DNA of 64,000 nt from Aminobacter ciceronei. Its GTDB lineage: Bacteria > Pseudomonadota > Alphaproteobacteria > Rhizobiales > Rhizobiaceae. The notes under the pieces are model-generated. The model had not been told where the DNA came from, searched no databases, and was given only the letters and a program-made list of their open reading frames with translations. Every line of letters starts with the position of its first letter. Within the stretch, counting starts at the first letter, position 1. The stretch is from positions 62,001 to 126,000 of the forward strand of contig NZ_JACJHY010000012.1 in assembly GCF_014138625.1 (NCBI RefSeq), given 5' to 3'. This document shows positions 28,159 to 37,119 of this stretch, one piece after another. Made by a program: the position numbers and the translations under genes.

Positions 28159-28752
28159 ATGGCAGCATCGCTCCGCAGTCCCGTCTTGCCGCTTGTCGCC
28201 CTGTCAGCACTGCTAGTTTGCGCCCAAGCCCGCACCCAGGCAATCGAACCCGGCAAGGAGGGTGTACTCGCCAATTTCATCCCCCCTGAAGCCGGCGCAC
28301 GCGCCTGTTTCGGCCGGATCTACGACGAAGCGCATCTCAAGGCGCATCCGAAGCAGCAGGTGACGGAAATGCAGTTCCGCATCGCCTACTACATTCACGA
28401 GCCGGACGCGTTTTACCCCAAGGGCCAGCGCAACTATTATTTCGAGGTCCTGGCCAGACTGCGCGGCCACAAGCAGGCGAAGCCGCTCAGCGCGATGGGC
28501 GAATGCAGCCCCAGCGACGACGGCAAGTCGATCTTCTGCGGCGTCGATTGCGACGGCGGCGGCGTGATGGTCAAACGCAGCGTCGGCGGCAAGATAGTGG
28601 TCGATCTCGAGGCGCTTGGCCGACTGCGTATGACATCGGATTGCGGCGAGGACGAAGAAGGCGGGGTCGAGTTGTTGTCCGGCGCCGACGACAAGCGCTT
28701 CCTGCTGTCGAAGCAGGCCTCATCCGAGTGCCCGGCCTACGACGACTGGTAG
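28159..28752 (+). CDS. Secreted protein of unknown function
   Basis: A 197-residue protein with an N-terminal signal peptide (LRSPVLPLVALSALLVCAQA). The mature part has several Cys (ACFGRIYD, ECSPSD, FCGVDCDGGG, DCGEDEEGG, SECPAYDDW), suggesting disulfides in the periplasm. I do not recognise a family. ATG 28159 has GGGGG a few bases upstream; ATG 28147 in the same frame is the alternative. It lies between ispG (divergent) and bdhA. Confidence 0.75.
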   Translation: MAASLRSPVLPLVALSALLVCAQARTQAIEPGKEGVLANFIPPEAGARACFGRIYDEAHLKAHPKQQVTEMQFRIAYYIHEPDAFYPKGQRNYYFEVLARLRGHKQAKPLSAMGECSPSDDGKSIFCGVDCDGGGVMVKRSVGGKIVVDLEALGRLRMTSDCGEDEEGGVELLSGADDKRFLLSKQASSECPAYDDW

Positions 28753-28871
28753 GAAAAACTCGGTCCTCACCCCACAATTTCACGAAACTGTGCGACAGCG
28801 GTGCTTCTTTTGCGCCGCACAGCACGTATATGTTGCATCGCACCATAAAGATTCCCGAAGGATTTTCCTGC

Positions 28872-29654
28872 ATGACCGCGACCAGGACCGCCATCGTCAC
28901 CGGCTCGACCTCCGGCATCGGCCTCGCCATCGCCGAGGCTTTTGCCCGCGACGGCATGAACGTCGTCATCAACTCCTTTTCCGATACGCCGGCCGACCAT
29001 GCCATCGCCGAACGGCTGTCGAAGGAACACAAGGCCGAGGTCGTCTACATCAACGCCGACATGTCCAAGGCGGCCGAATGCCGGGCGCTGGTCGCCAGGG
29101 CCGCCGAGGAATTCGGTACCGTCGACGTTCTGGTCAACAATGCCGGCATCCAGCATGTCGCCCCGGTCGAGGACTTCCCTACAGAGAAGTGGGACGCCAT
29201 CATCGCCATCAACCTGACGTCGGCGTTCCACACCACCGCGGCCGCGATCCCGCTGATGAAGAAGGCCGGCAGCGGCCGCATCATCAACATCGCCTCGGCC
29301 CATGGCCTGGTAGCCTCGGCCTACAAGTCTGCCTATGTCTCGGCCAAGCATGGCATTATGGGCCTGACCAAGACGGTGGCGCTGGAACTGGCGCAGTACA
29401 AGATCACCTGCAACGCCATCTGCCCCGGCTATGTGCTGACCCCACTGGTCGAGGCGCAGATCCCCGACCAGATGAAGGCGCACAACATGGACCGCGAGAC
29501 GGTGATCCGCGAGGTCATGCTCGACCGCCAGCCGACCAAGGAATTCGTCACCGTCGAGCAGATCGCAGCGACTGCCGTCTTCCTCGCCTCCCCGGCGGCA
29601 AGCCAGATCAACGGCACCCACATCTCGGTCGATGGCGGCTGGACGGCTCAGTAA
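28872..29654 (+). CDS. bdhA: 3-hydroxybutyrate dehydrogenase
   Basis: NAD-dependent oxidation of D-3-hydroxybutyrate to acetoacetate, the exit step of PHB use. An SDR of 260 residues: TGSTSGIG cofactor motif, NNAG, catalytic Tyr155/Lys159 in YVSAKHG, and the BdhA-type CPGYVLTPLVEAQIPDQ segment that shapes the substrate site. The ATG at 28872 gives the expected length; the open frame before it belongs to another reading of the previous gene. A patatin-like lipase follows 45 bp later, consistent with one PHB-mobilisation unit. Confidence 0.93.
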   Translation: MTATRTAIVTGSTSGIGLAIAEAFARDGMNVVINSFSDTPADHAIAERLSKEHKAEVVYINADMSKAAECRALVARAAEEFGTVDVLVNNAGIQHVAPVEDFPTEKWDAIIAINLTSAFHTTAAAIPLMKKAGSGRIINIASAHGLVASAYKSAYVSAKHGIMGLTKTVALELAQYKITCNAICPGYVLTPLVEAQIPDQMKAHNMDRETVIREVMLDRQPTKEFVTVEQIAATAVFLASPAASQINGTHISVDGGWTAQ

Positions 29655-29699
29655 CGCTCCGCCAGGCGGACGAACCCCGACACAAAGGACAATGACGCC

Positions 29700-30830
29700 A
29701 TGACTGGAAACGGCACGGCGGAGGAGAACAAGCCGATCAACGTGGCGCTGCAGGGTGGAGGTTCGCACGGAGCCTTCTCCTGGGGCGTGCTCGATCGCCT
29801 GCTGGAGGACGGCCGGCTCGACATCAGGGCCATCTCCGGCACCAGCGCCGGCGCGATGAACGCGGTGGCGTTGGCCGACGGCTGGGTCCGCGGCGGTGCC
29901 GAGGGAGCACGCGCCAAGCTCGCTGGGTTCTGGCGGGCAGTCGCACGAAAGGGACGCTTCAGCCCGGTGCAGCGTTCGCCATGGGACGTGCTGTGGGGCA
30001 ATTGGTCGATCGAGAACACCCCCGGCTACATCTGGTTCGACACCATGTCGCGGGTGCTGTCGCCCTATGTCGCCAATCCCCTGAACCTCAACCCGCTGCG
30101 GGACGTCGTCGCCGAGGAGATCGACTTCGCCAATGTCCGCGCCTGCAAGGACATCGACCTGTTCATCTCGGCGACCAATGTCGAGACCGGACAGTTGCGT
30201 GTGTTCAGCGACGGCGAGATCGACCTCGACACGGTGATGGCCTCGGCCTGTCTGCCACAGATCTTCCAGGCCGTCGAGATCAATGGCGTGCCCTATTGGG
30301 ACGGCGGCTATGGCGGCAATCCAGCGATCTATCCGTTCTTCAAGGCCAATGAAACGGACGACGTCCTGCTCGTCCAGATCAACCCCGTCATCCGCGAACA
30401 GACGCCGAAGACGGCCAACGAAATCCAGAACCGCATCGACGAGATCACCTTCAATGCCGGCCTGCTGCGCGAATTCCGCGCCATCGCCTTCATCAAGGAG
30501 CTGATCGCAGCAGGCCGCCTGCCTCATGGTGAGTTCCGCGACATCCGCATGCACCGCATCGACGCCGACGAGGCGTTCAAGGATCTTTCAGCGTCGTCGA
30601 AGGTAAATGCCGAGTGGGCGTTCCTCGAATACTTGCGCGACCTTGGCCGCACGGCGGCCAGCGACTGGCTCGAGGACAACTTTGATTCGGTGGGCACGAA
30701 GGCCACGCTCGACCTATCCGGGCAGCTCGACGACGGCTTCAAGCCGCTGCATGGCCCCTCGGTCGGGCGCCGCGTCCGCGAGTTTCTGGCCACCAGAACC
30801 AAGCCAGCTGCCGTTCGCCAGCACAACTAA
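29700..30830 (+). CDS. Patatin-like phospholipase/esterase
   Basis: Patatin-family serine hydrolase of 376 residues. The oxyanion motif is GGGSHGAFSWG, the nucleophile elbow GTSAG, and the dyad Asp lies in WDGGYGGNP. No signal peptide is visible, so it should be cytosolic. An AAAGGA site precedes the ATG. It sits directly after bdhA, an arrangement I associate with rhizobia; a role in hydrolysing PHB or granule lipids is inferred from this linkage and not from the domain itself, which usually acts on acyl lipids. Confidence 0.88.
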   Translation: MTGNGTAEENKPINVALQGGGSHGAFSWGVLDRLLEDGRLDIRAISGTSAGAMNAVALADGWVRGGAEGARAKLAGFWRAVARKGRFSPVQRSPWDVLWGNWSIENTPGYIWFDTMSRVLSPYVANPLNLNPLRDVVAEEIDFANVRACKDIDLFISATNVETGQLRVFSDGEIDLDTVMASACLPQIFQAVEINGVPYWDGGYGGNPAIYPFFKANETDDVLLVQINPVIREQTPKTANEIQNRIDEITFNAGLLREFRAIAFIKELIAAGRLPHGEFRDIRMHRIDADEAFKDLSASSKVNAEWAFLEYLRDLGRTAASDWLEDNFDSVGTKATLDLSGQLDDGFKPLHGPSVGRRVREFLATRTKPAAVRQHN

Positions 30831-31072
30831 CCCGCGAAAATCCGCCATTGGGGACAAGCAACCACGGCGTGCTGACACCTCCTGCCAGTTTTGTCAGGAT
30901 GATGTTTCCATTCTTTTTTATCACTATTTTGTAATCTTCATTTGATGTAGAAGACGCCCTTCCGCCGCTTTGCCCCCGCGGCGGATTGAATGCGGTATTG
31001 CGCGCCACCATATCGGGGCGACGCGCCAGGCAAGATGGCGGTAGCCGCAACCGTCCTTAACGGATAACGACA

Positions 31073-32206
31073 ATGTCGAAGATTAGGTTCCATAAGCTTG
31101 CAGCCTTGGTCGTGCTCGTGGCATTCGCCGCGTGGATGGGCACTGGCGAATTCTCTTCGGTGGGCAGCGCTCAGACTCAACCCGACAAAAAACCTGCCCA
31201 GGCCGCAGAACAACCAAAGGCGCCGCTGCGCACTGTCATGGTTGTCGCGCCGCCACGCGTCGAACACGCCCGCGCCATCCGCATTTCCGGCCAGACCGAA
31301 GCAGAAAAGCGCGCAACGCTTGCCACTCGTGCGGCCGGCATCATTGCCGAACTGCCGGTCAAGCAGGGCGACCACATCAAGCAGGGTGACCTGATCCTGA
31401 TGCTCGACGCCGAAGAGAAGGCCGCAGCCGTCGAAACGGCAAAGGCGGTGCTGTCGCAGCGCAAAGCCGAATGGGAAGCAGCGCAGAAGCTCACCAAGGC
31501 AGGCTCTGCAGCCAAGCTGACCGGCGACATTGCATGGTCCAACTACCAGACCGCACAGTCGCAGCTCCAGGCATCCGAAGCCGAGCTGTCGCGCAACCAG
31601 GTCAAGGCTCCGTTCAACGGCGTCGTCGATCGTGTTTCTGTGGAGCTCGGCTCCTCGGTCGCGCAAGGCGGCGAGGTTGCCACGATCCTGAGTCTCGATC
31701 CGATCCTCGCCAAGGGCGAGATCAGCGAGCGCGACCTGCGCTACGTCAAGATCGGCGATGAGGCCGATGTCAGCCTGATCAACGGCGAAGTGGTCAAGGG
31801 CAAGGTTCGCTATATCAGCCGCGACGCCACCGCCAAGACCCGCACCTTCCCGATCGAGATCGCGGTCCCCAACGAGGACAATGCCATCCCGGCCGGCATG
31901 ACCGCTGAAATCACCGTGCGCGCCAACCCGACCGACGCGGTGGTGTTGCCCCGTTCGGTGGTGACGCTCGGCCAGAACGGCGACCTCGGCATCCGCGCCA
32001 TCGACGCGGCGTCGAAGGTGGTCTTCTTCCCGATCGACCTGGTCGACGACACCCAGAAGGGTCTCGTCCTCGGTGGCATCCCAGCTGACGCGAAGGTCAT
32101 CATCGCCGGCCAGGACCTCGTCAAGGAAGGCGACGAAGTGCAGGCCCAGGTCGCCGACGAGGCGGCCCTCAAGAAACTCGCTGAAAGCGCAGCCGGGACG
32201 CAGTAA
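31073..32206 (+). CDS. RND efflux transporter, periplasmic adaptor (membrane fusion) protein
   Basis: Membrane-fusion protein linking an RND pump to an outer-membrane channel, 377 residues. An N-terminal signal/anchor (LAALVVLVAFAAWMG) is followed by the lipoyl-like halves (ATRAAGIIAELPVKQGDHIKQGD and RNQVKAPFNGVVDRV), a helical hairpin, the beta-barrel and the membrane-proximal domain. The RND permease begins 2 bp after its stop. No outer-membrane factor or TetR regulator is adjacent, so the pump probably borrows a TolC-like channel. The substrate is unknown. Confidence 0.9.
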   Translation: MSKIRFHKLAALVVLVAFAAWMGTGEFSSVGSAQTQPDKKPAQAAEQPKAPLRTVMVVAPPRVEHARAIRISGQTEAEKRATLATRAAGIIAELPVKQGDHIKQGDLILMLDAEEKAAAVETAKAVLSQRKAEWEAAQKLTKAGSAAKLTGDIAWSNYQTAQSQLQASEAELSRNQVKAPFNGVVDRVSVELGSSVAQGGEVATILSLDPILAKGEISERDLRYVKIGDEADVSLINGEVVKGKVRYISRDATAKTRTFPIEIAVPNEDNAIPAGMTAEITVRANPTDAVVLPRSVVTLGQNGDLGIRAIDAASKVVFFPIDLVDDTQKGLVLGGIPADAKVIIAGQDLVKEGDEVQAQVADEAALKKLAESAAGTQ

Positions 32207-32208
32207 AA

Positions 32209-35200
32209 ATGGATATCGTCAGCCTTGCGATCCGCAATGCGCGACTGACCCTTTCGGTCTTGCTCTTCCTGGTCATCGCGGGGGCGCTTGCCTACCGCGC
32301 CGTGCCCAAGGAAGCCGAGCCGGACGTCGCCATTCCGATCATGTATGTCAGCCTGGTGTACAACGGCATTTCGCCTGAAGACGCCGAACGACTGTTGCTG
32401 CGCCCTGTCGAATCTCAGCTCAAGAGCCTGAAGGGGCTCAAGGAGATGAAGTCGAACGCCTATCAGGGCGGCGCCAACGTCGTCGTCGAATTCGATCCGT
32501 CGGTCGATTTGGGCGACGCGTTGATCGACACGCGCAACAAGGTGCAGGACGCCAAGCGCGACCTCCCCGCGGGCGTCGAAGAACCGACAGTCAACGAGGT
32601 GAATCTGTCCGAATTCCCGGTCGTGTTCATCACGCTGTCCGGCGACATTCCGGAACGCGCTCTGACCGCCGCCGCCAAAGACCTGCGCGACCGCATCGAA
32701 GAGGTGCCCGGCGTGCTCGAGGCCGAGATCCAGGGATCTCGCGACGAGCTCGTCGAGGCGATCGTCGATCCGGTAAAGCTGTCTTCCTATGGCCTGCAGC
32801 TCGACCAGCTCATCCAGGGCGTCGGCGCATCGAACAGTCTCGTCGCCGCCGGTACCATCGAGGGAGCGGAAGGCAAATACGCGGTGAAGGTGCCGTCGCT
32901 GATCGAAACGCCGGAGGACGTCGCAAACCTGCCTGTCGTGGCCGGCCCGAACGCTGTCGTCCGAGTTCGCGACGTCGCCACCGTGCGTTCGACCTTCAAG
33001 GACGCCGAGACGATCGCCCGCATCGACGGCAGGCCGGCGATCACGCTGGCGGTCAAGAAGCGCATCGGCGCCAATGTCGTCGAGACCATCGAAGGCTCGA
33101 AGAAGGTTGCCGAAGAGTTCGTGGCAAAGAGCAAACAGGCGCTGCCCGACCTGCAGGTGACCTACACCCAGGACAAATCGGTTTTCGTCAACCAGCTGCT
33201 GAACGACCTGCAGAACCACGTGATGATTGCCGTCATCCTGGTCTTCATCGTCATTCTCTATGCGCTTTCGGGGCGCGCCTCGATGCTGATCGGACTGGCG
33301 ATCCCGTCTTCGTTCCTGATCGGCATCCTGCTGCTTGCCTTGATGGGCTACACGATCAACATGATCGTGCTGTTCTCGCTCATTCTGGCGGTTGGCATGC
33401 TTGTCGACGATGCGATCATCGTCACCGAATATGCCGAGCGCCGCATGTCGGAAGGCATGCCGAAGGCGCAGGCGTTCGAGGAAGCCGCCAAACGCATGGC
33501 CGGACCGGTCATTGCGGCGACCCTGACCCGCATCGCGGCGTTTTCGCCGCTGCTGTTCTGGCCAGGCATCGTCGGCGACTTCATGAAGTACCTGCCGATC
33601 ACGTTGATCGTCACGCTCGCCGCCTCGATGGCCTATGCGTTGATTTTTGCCCCGGCGATCGGCGCAATCATCGGCAAGGCGCCGCTTCATGGCGAGGAAG
33701 AAAACCGCGACGGCCTCTACATGGCGATCGTCAAGAAGGCCGTGGCCTTCCCGATCACCGCCATCGTCCTGACGCTGATGCTGCTGGGCGGCGGCCTCTA
33801 TTCCTACGTCAAGTTCGGCAATGGCGTGGAGTTCTTCCCCTCGGTCGAGCCGGACTACGGCCTGCTTTACGTCCACGCCCGCGGCAACCTCTCGCTTGAG
33901 GAAATGGACGCCGCAACACGCATCGCCGAACAGCGCATCATCGGCTGGCCCGGCATCAAGTCGGTACTGACCAAGGTCGGCAAGACACGCGGCGGCGAGG
34001 ACGTTCCGGAAGACGTCATCGGTGTCATCAACTATGAGTTCATCGACTGGCGCGAGCGCGAATCCGCGCACAAGATCCTCGAAGACCTGCGTGTCGCGAT
34101 GTCCGGCATTCCGGGCGTCGATGTCGAGGTGCGCGTTCCGGACGCCGGCCCGCCGACCGGCAAGGCCATCCAGGTGCAGCTTTCGGCGACGGACCCGACC
34201 GGGCTCAACGACTATGCCAAGCTGGTGGCCGCGACCGTGGCCAAGGTTCCCGGCGTCATCGACCTTTCCGATGGCCTGCCGCCCCCCGGGGTCGACTGGG
34301 CGCTTGAGGTCGATCGCTCCAAGGCCGCGCAGTTCGGCATCAGCCCGACCTCTGTCGGAACGGTGGTTCAGCTCGTGACCACGGGCCTGAAACTGACCGA
34401 CTACCGGCCCGCGGGCACGGACGACGCCGTCGACATCAGGCTGCGTCTGCCGGAGGACCGACGCACGCTGTCGGCGCTCGACGAGTTGCGCATCGAAACG
34501 GCACAAGGGTCTGTGCCTATCTCCAACTTCGTCTCACGCAAGCCGGAGCGGACCGCTGGCGTCCTGAAACGTATCGACAGCAAGCGCACCATCACCATCC
34601 AGGCCAATGTGGCAGGCGGCTTCCAGGTCGCCGAAGTTCAGGCTGCGGTCGCCAAGGCCGTTGGTGAGATTGCCAAGCCGGGCGTCGACTGGAAGCTCGC
34701 CGGGTCGAACGAAGACAGCGCGGAGGCAGCTGCCTTCCTCAGCAATGCGTTCGGCGCCGCGATCTTCCTGATCTTCATCGTGCTTCTGGCGCAGTTCAAC
34801 AAGTTCACCAGCGTGCTCTTGGTGTTGTCCTGCGTCGTCATGGCGGTGATCGGTGCGCTGCTCGGCATGTTGCTGACCGGTCAGACCTTCGTCATCGTCA
34901 TGTCGGGCATCGGCTTCATCGCACTGGCCGGCGTGGTGGTGAACAACAACATCGTGCTGATCGACACCTATGATCGGCTGCGCGATGAAGGTTGGAACAA
35001 GCTCGACGCGGTGCTGCAGACCTGCCGCGAACGCGCGCGGCCCGTGGTACTGACCGCACTGTCGGCCATCCTTGGCGTCATGCCGATCGCCTTCGGCCTC
35101 GGCCTGGAGATCTTCCACCACGAGACGACGATCAACGCCCCGTCGACGCAGTGGTGGATCGCGCTCTCCTCGGCGATCGTCTTCGGCCTGTCGTTCGCCA

Positions 35201-35382
35201 CCGTGCTGACACTGGTGGTGACGCCGGCGATGCTGATGGTGTTCACCCGCGAGAAACGCAAGCCCGGCCAGCGTGGCTGGTTCAGCAAGCTTCTCCACCG
35301 GAAGGACAAGGTCGAGGCTAGCGCCACCCCGGCGCCTGGCCCCGACGAACCTGCTGTCGCCTTCCCCAAGGCAGCGGAATAG
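32209..35382 (+). CDS. RND efflux transporter, inner-membrane permease
   Basis: Proton-driven efflux pump of the AcrB/HAE1-like superfamily, 1057 residues with the 12-segment architecture and two large periplasmic loops. The proton-relay Asp pair is visible in TM4 (LAVGMLVDDAIIVTEYAERR); the second half has GFIALAGVVVNNNIVLIDTYDRLR. The C-terminal tail is basic then Pro-rich. It is co-transcribed with the adaptor gene and ends at a terminator. The divergence of the loops from AcrB leaves drugs versus other substrates open. Confidence 0.93.
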   Translation: MDIVSLAIRNARLTLSVLLFLVIAGALAYRAVPKEAEPDVAIPIMYVSLVYNGISPEDAERLLLRPVESQLKSLKGLKEMKSNAYQGGANVVVEFDPSVDLGDALIDTRNKVQDAKRDLPAGVEEPTVNEVNLSEFPVVFITLSGDIPERALTAAAKDLRDRIEEVPGVLEAEIQGSRDELVEAIVDPVKLSSYGLQLDQLIQGVGASNSLVAAGTIEGAEGKYAVKVPSLIETPEDVANLPVVAGPNAVVRVRDVATVRSTFKDAETIARIDGRPAITLAVKKRIGANVVETIEGSKKVAEEFVAKSKQALPDLQVTYTQDKSVFVNQLLNDLQNHVMIAVILVFIVILYALSGRASMLIGLAIPSSFLIGILLLALMGYTINMIVLFSLILAVGMLVDDAIIVTEYAERRMSEGMPKAQAFEEAAKRMAGPVIAATLTRIAAFSPLLFWPGIVGDFMKYLPITLIVTLAASMAYALIFAPAIGAIIGKAPLHGEEENRDGLYMAIVKKAVAFPITAIVLTLMLLGGGLYSYVKFGNGVEFFPSVEPDYGLLYVHARGNLSLEEMDAATRIAEQRIIGWPGIKSVLTKVGKTRGGEDVPEDVIGVINYEFIDWRERESAHKILEDLRVAMSGIPGVDVEVRVPDAGPPTGKAIQVQLSATDPTGLNDYAKLVAATVAKVPGVIDLSDGLPPPGVDWALEVDRSKAAQFGISPTSVGTVVQLVTTGLKLTDYRPAGTDDAVDIRLRLPEDRRTLSALDELRIETAQGSVPISNFVSRKPERTAGVLKRIDSKRTITIQANVAGGFQVAEVQAAVAKAVGEIAKPGVDWKLAGSNEDSAEAAAFLSNAFGAAIFLIFIVLLAQFNKFTSVLLVLSCVVMAVIGALLGMLLTGQTFVIVMSGIGFIALAGVVVNNNIVLIDTYDRLRDEGWNKLDAVLQTCRERARPVVLTALSAILGVMPIAFGLGLEIFHHETTINAPSTQWWIALSSAIVFGLSFATVLTLVVTPAMLMVFTREKRKPGQRGWFSKLLHRKDKVEASATPAPGPDEPAVAFPKAAE

Positions 35383-35404
35383 ACTGACCAAGCAAGACCC
35401 CATG

Positions 35405-35436
35405 AAAGGCCGCCCAGGAACAACCGGGCGGCCTTT
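35405..35436 (+). terminator. Terminator after the RND operon
   Basis: An 11-bp GC-rich stem (35405-35415 with 35426-35436), with an A-run before and a T-run after and a 10-nt loop, lies 22 bp after the permease stop. Its loop and right arm overlap the EcfG-type promoter of the next gene. Confidence 0.85.
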
Positions 35437-35442
35437 TGCGTT
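35417..35442 (+). promoter_or_regulatory. EcfG/RpoE2-type promoter of the DUF3309 gene
   Basis: GGAAC (35417-35421) and CGTT (35439-35442) are separated by 17 nt, matching GGAAC-N16/17-CGTT. Transcription would start near 35449, about 30 nt before the ATG at 35481. The element overlaps the terminator hairpin of the RND operon. Confidence 0.7.
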
Positions 35443-35480
35443 GCTGCCTCGATGAACCCCAAGAATCCGAGGCATGAACA

Positions 35481-35639
35481 ATGACGATTTCAACCCTGCT
35501 CATCATCATCCTGATCCTGATCCTGCTCGGCGCGGTGCCGGCCTGGCCGCACTCGCGCGGATGGGGATATGGCCCATCGGGCATCGTCGGCATCCTGCTC
35601 GTGGTGCTCTTGGTGTTGATGCTGATGGGGCGGATCTGA
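35481..35639 (+). CDS. DUF3309 small membrane protein
   Basis: A 52-residue protein made of two hydrophobic stretches around a conserved WPHSRGWGYGPSG centre, the signature of the DUF3309 family (usual length about 50 residues). It has a GAGG site before the ATG. Members are common in alphaproteobacteria as tiny stress-associated membrane proteins of unknown activity. The upstream EcfG-type promoter supports a general-stress role. Confidence 0.88.
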   Translation: MTISTLLIIILILILLGAVPAWPHSRGWGYGPSGIVGILLVVLLVLMLMGRI

Positions 35640-35658
35640 CCGTCAGCGGACCAGCCGG

Positions 35659-36021
35659 CTAAGGCGACTGGAGCAAGCCTGCGCAGGTCGCCAGCCCCTT
35701 GCGGTAATCGTGCCGGGCCGGGACGCCCCGGTCCGCAACGCATGCTGGACATCGGTGACATAAGCATTGAAGTCGGACGACGCCTCAAGGCAGACGCCGT
35801 ACTTTCTGTAGGGGTTGGCGGCCCCGCCCACATCCATGGCCTTCAAAGCCCAGGCCTTCTCCCGCTAGACGAGCCTCTCGATGTCGGCGGCAGTCTGGGC
35901 GGCGTCGTCCACCTTCTCGATCAGGCTTTCAAGCACGGCCGACTGGGCGGAGATCGTGTCGGCCACGGCCGGCGCCGTTGCAAGCTGCGAGCAACAAGGC
36001 GATACCGGTCAACGCGCTCAT
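35659..36021 (-). pseudogene. Decayed gene for a small secreted protein
   Basis: The minus strand can be read as one ancestral protein only across breaks. It starts at 36021 with MSALTGIALLLA, needs a 1-base frame change near 35985 to continue as ATAPAVADTISAQSAVLES and then IEKVDDAAQTAADIERLV, meets an in-frame TAG at 35875-35877, continues as REKAWALKAMDVGG...YRKYGVCLEASSDFNAYV, and needs another shift near 35715 to finish as ARHDYRKGLATCAGLLQSP before TAG at 35659-35661. Signal peptide and paired Cys suggest a periplasmic protein. I do not recognise the family. Confidence 0.65.
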
Positions 36022-36068
36022 CCAACGCAACTATCTCATGCACAGTCACGGCTGGAAGCTGAAAGGCT

Positions 36069-37025
36069 TCAGGCGGCCGACTTGAGTCTGGAAGGGAGCA
36101 AGTCAAGATCGTCGAGCGCGCCCTTCACCGCCTCGTCCAGCGGCGTGTGCGGGATCTCGCCGATGGCGGCTCCCAGCCGCATCGAGACGAGGCGATGCGG
36201 TTCGAAGCGCAGATAGGACATCGATACGATCGCCTTCCACATCGGCACGAACGGGCTACCGGCGCGCAGCACCCACCACGGCATGCTGGCGAGCTTGAGC
36301 TTGCGGCCTGTCACACGCCCCATTGCCGCCTTGATCTCCAGGTCGGTCAGGGAGTGGCCCGGGAGATTGAAGCTTTCATAGGCGCCGAGAGACTCTCGCC
36401 TGTCGGCCAGCGCCACAAACGTTCTGGCGAGATCGGGCAGATAGGCCCAGGCATGAACGAGATCCACGGGGCCAGGCGCGGTGTAGACGCCCTTGGCCAG
36501 CTTGGAGGCGATGATCAGGTCGAACCAGGAGCCCGTGCCCTTGCCGCCAAAGAAGTCGCCGGCCCTGAGCAACACAGTCCGAACCCGGCCGGCATCGGCC
36601 TCGTTCCGGTACAGCTCTTCTTGCTCTGCGCGGATGCGGCCCTTGTCGGTCGTCGGTCGCTGCGGCGTGTCCTCTGATATGACGGCAGGCATCGGCGAGC
36701 CGAAGTTGTAGACGGTACCGGCAACCATGTGCAGCGCGCCATTGGCGTGGCAGGCAGCCATGACGTTTTCGGCCATCGGCAGCACCGAGCTCCAGTCGGT
36801 GTAGACGGGACTCAGGCCGTTGAAGACGATGTCCATGCCACGTGTGGCAGCGACAAGCGACTGCCGGTCGAGCGCGTCGGCGGCGAACGCTTCGGCGCCA
36901 GCAAGCTCAGCCGGCAGCGTCCCGTCGCGGGTGATGGCCCTCACCTGGTATCCCGCGTCGAGAAAGGCCTTGGCGACGGCGCGGCCAAGCCGGCCGCGGC
37001 CACCCAATATTGCGATCTTGGTCAT
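36069..37025 (-). CDS. NAD-dependent epimerase/dehydratase-family protein
   Basis: Rossmann-fold atypical SDR of 318 residues. The cofactor motif is GGRGRLG (residues 8-14) after the first strand, and the C-terminal half contains substrate-side segments such as WWVLRAGSPFVPMWKAI. The classical YxxxK is not obvious, so the reaction (epimerase, reductase or NmrA-like sensor) is open. The ATG at 37025 follows AGGAG; the frame is open 80 codons upstream without homology. It is divergent from a LysR gene 94 bp away, its probable regulator. Confidence 0.8.
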   Translation of the reverse strand: MTKIAILGGRGRLGRAVAKAFLDAGYQVRAITRDGTLPAELAGAEAFAADALDRQSLVAATRGMDIVFNGLSPVYTDWSSVLPMAENVMAACHANGALHMVAGTVYNFGSPMPAVISEDTPQRPTTDKGRIRAEQEELYRNEADAGRVRTVLLRAGDFFGGKGTGSWFDLIIASKLAKGVYTAPGPVDLVHAWAYLPDLARTFVALADRRESLGAYESFNLPGHSLTDLEIKAAMGRVTGRKLKLASMPWWVLRAGSPFVPMWKAIVSMSYLRFEPHRLVSMRLGAAIGEIPHTPLDEAVKGALDDLDLLPSRLKSAA

Positions 37026-37119
37026 GTCGGTCACTCCTGTTGTGTGACCGCAATGTCGTTCATTCATTTCGGGAAATAAATTGACTGGAAATGGCAACCT
37101 GATATTCGTTTTTGTATAG

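Noticed and set aside
31810-34506. An 898-codon open frame antisense to the RND genes.
   Set aside because: It has no recognisable domain, a His/Gln/Arg-rich composition typical of antisense GC-rich frames, and lies opposite clear RND motifs.
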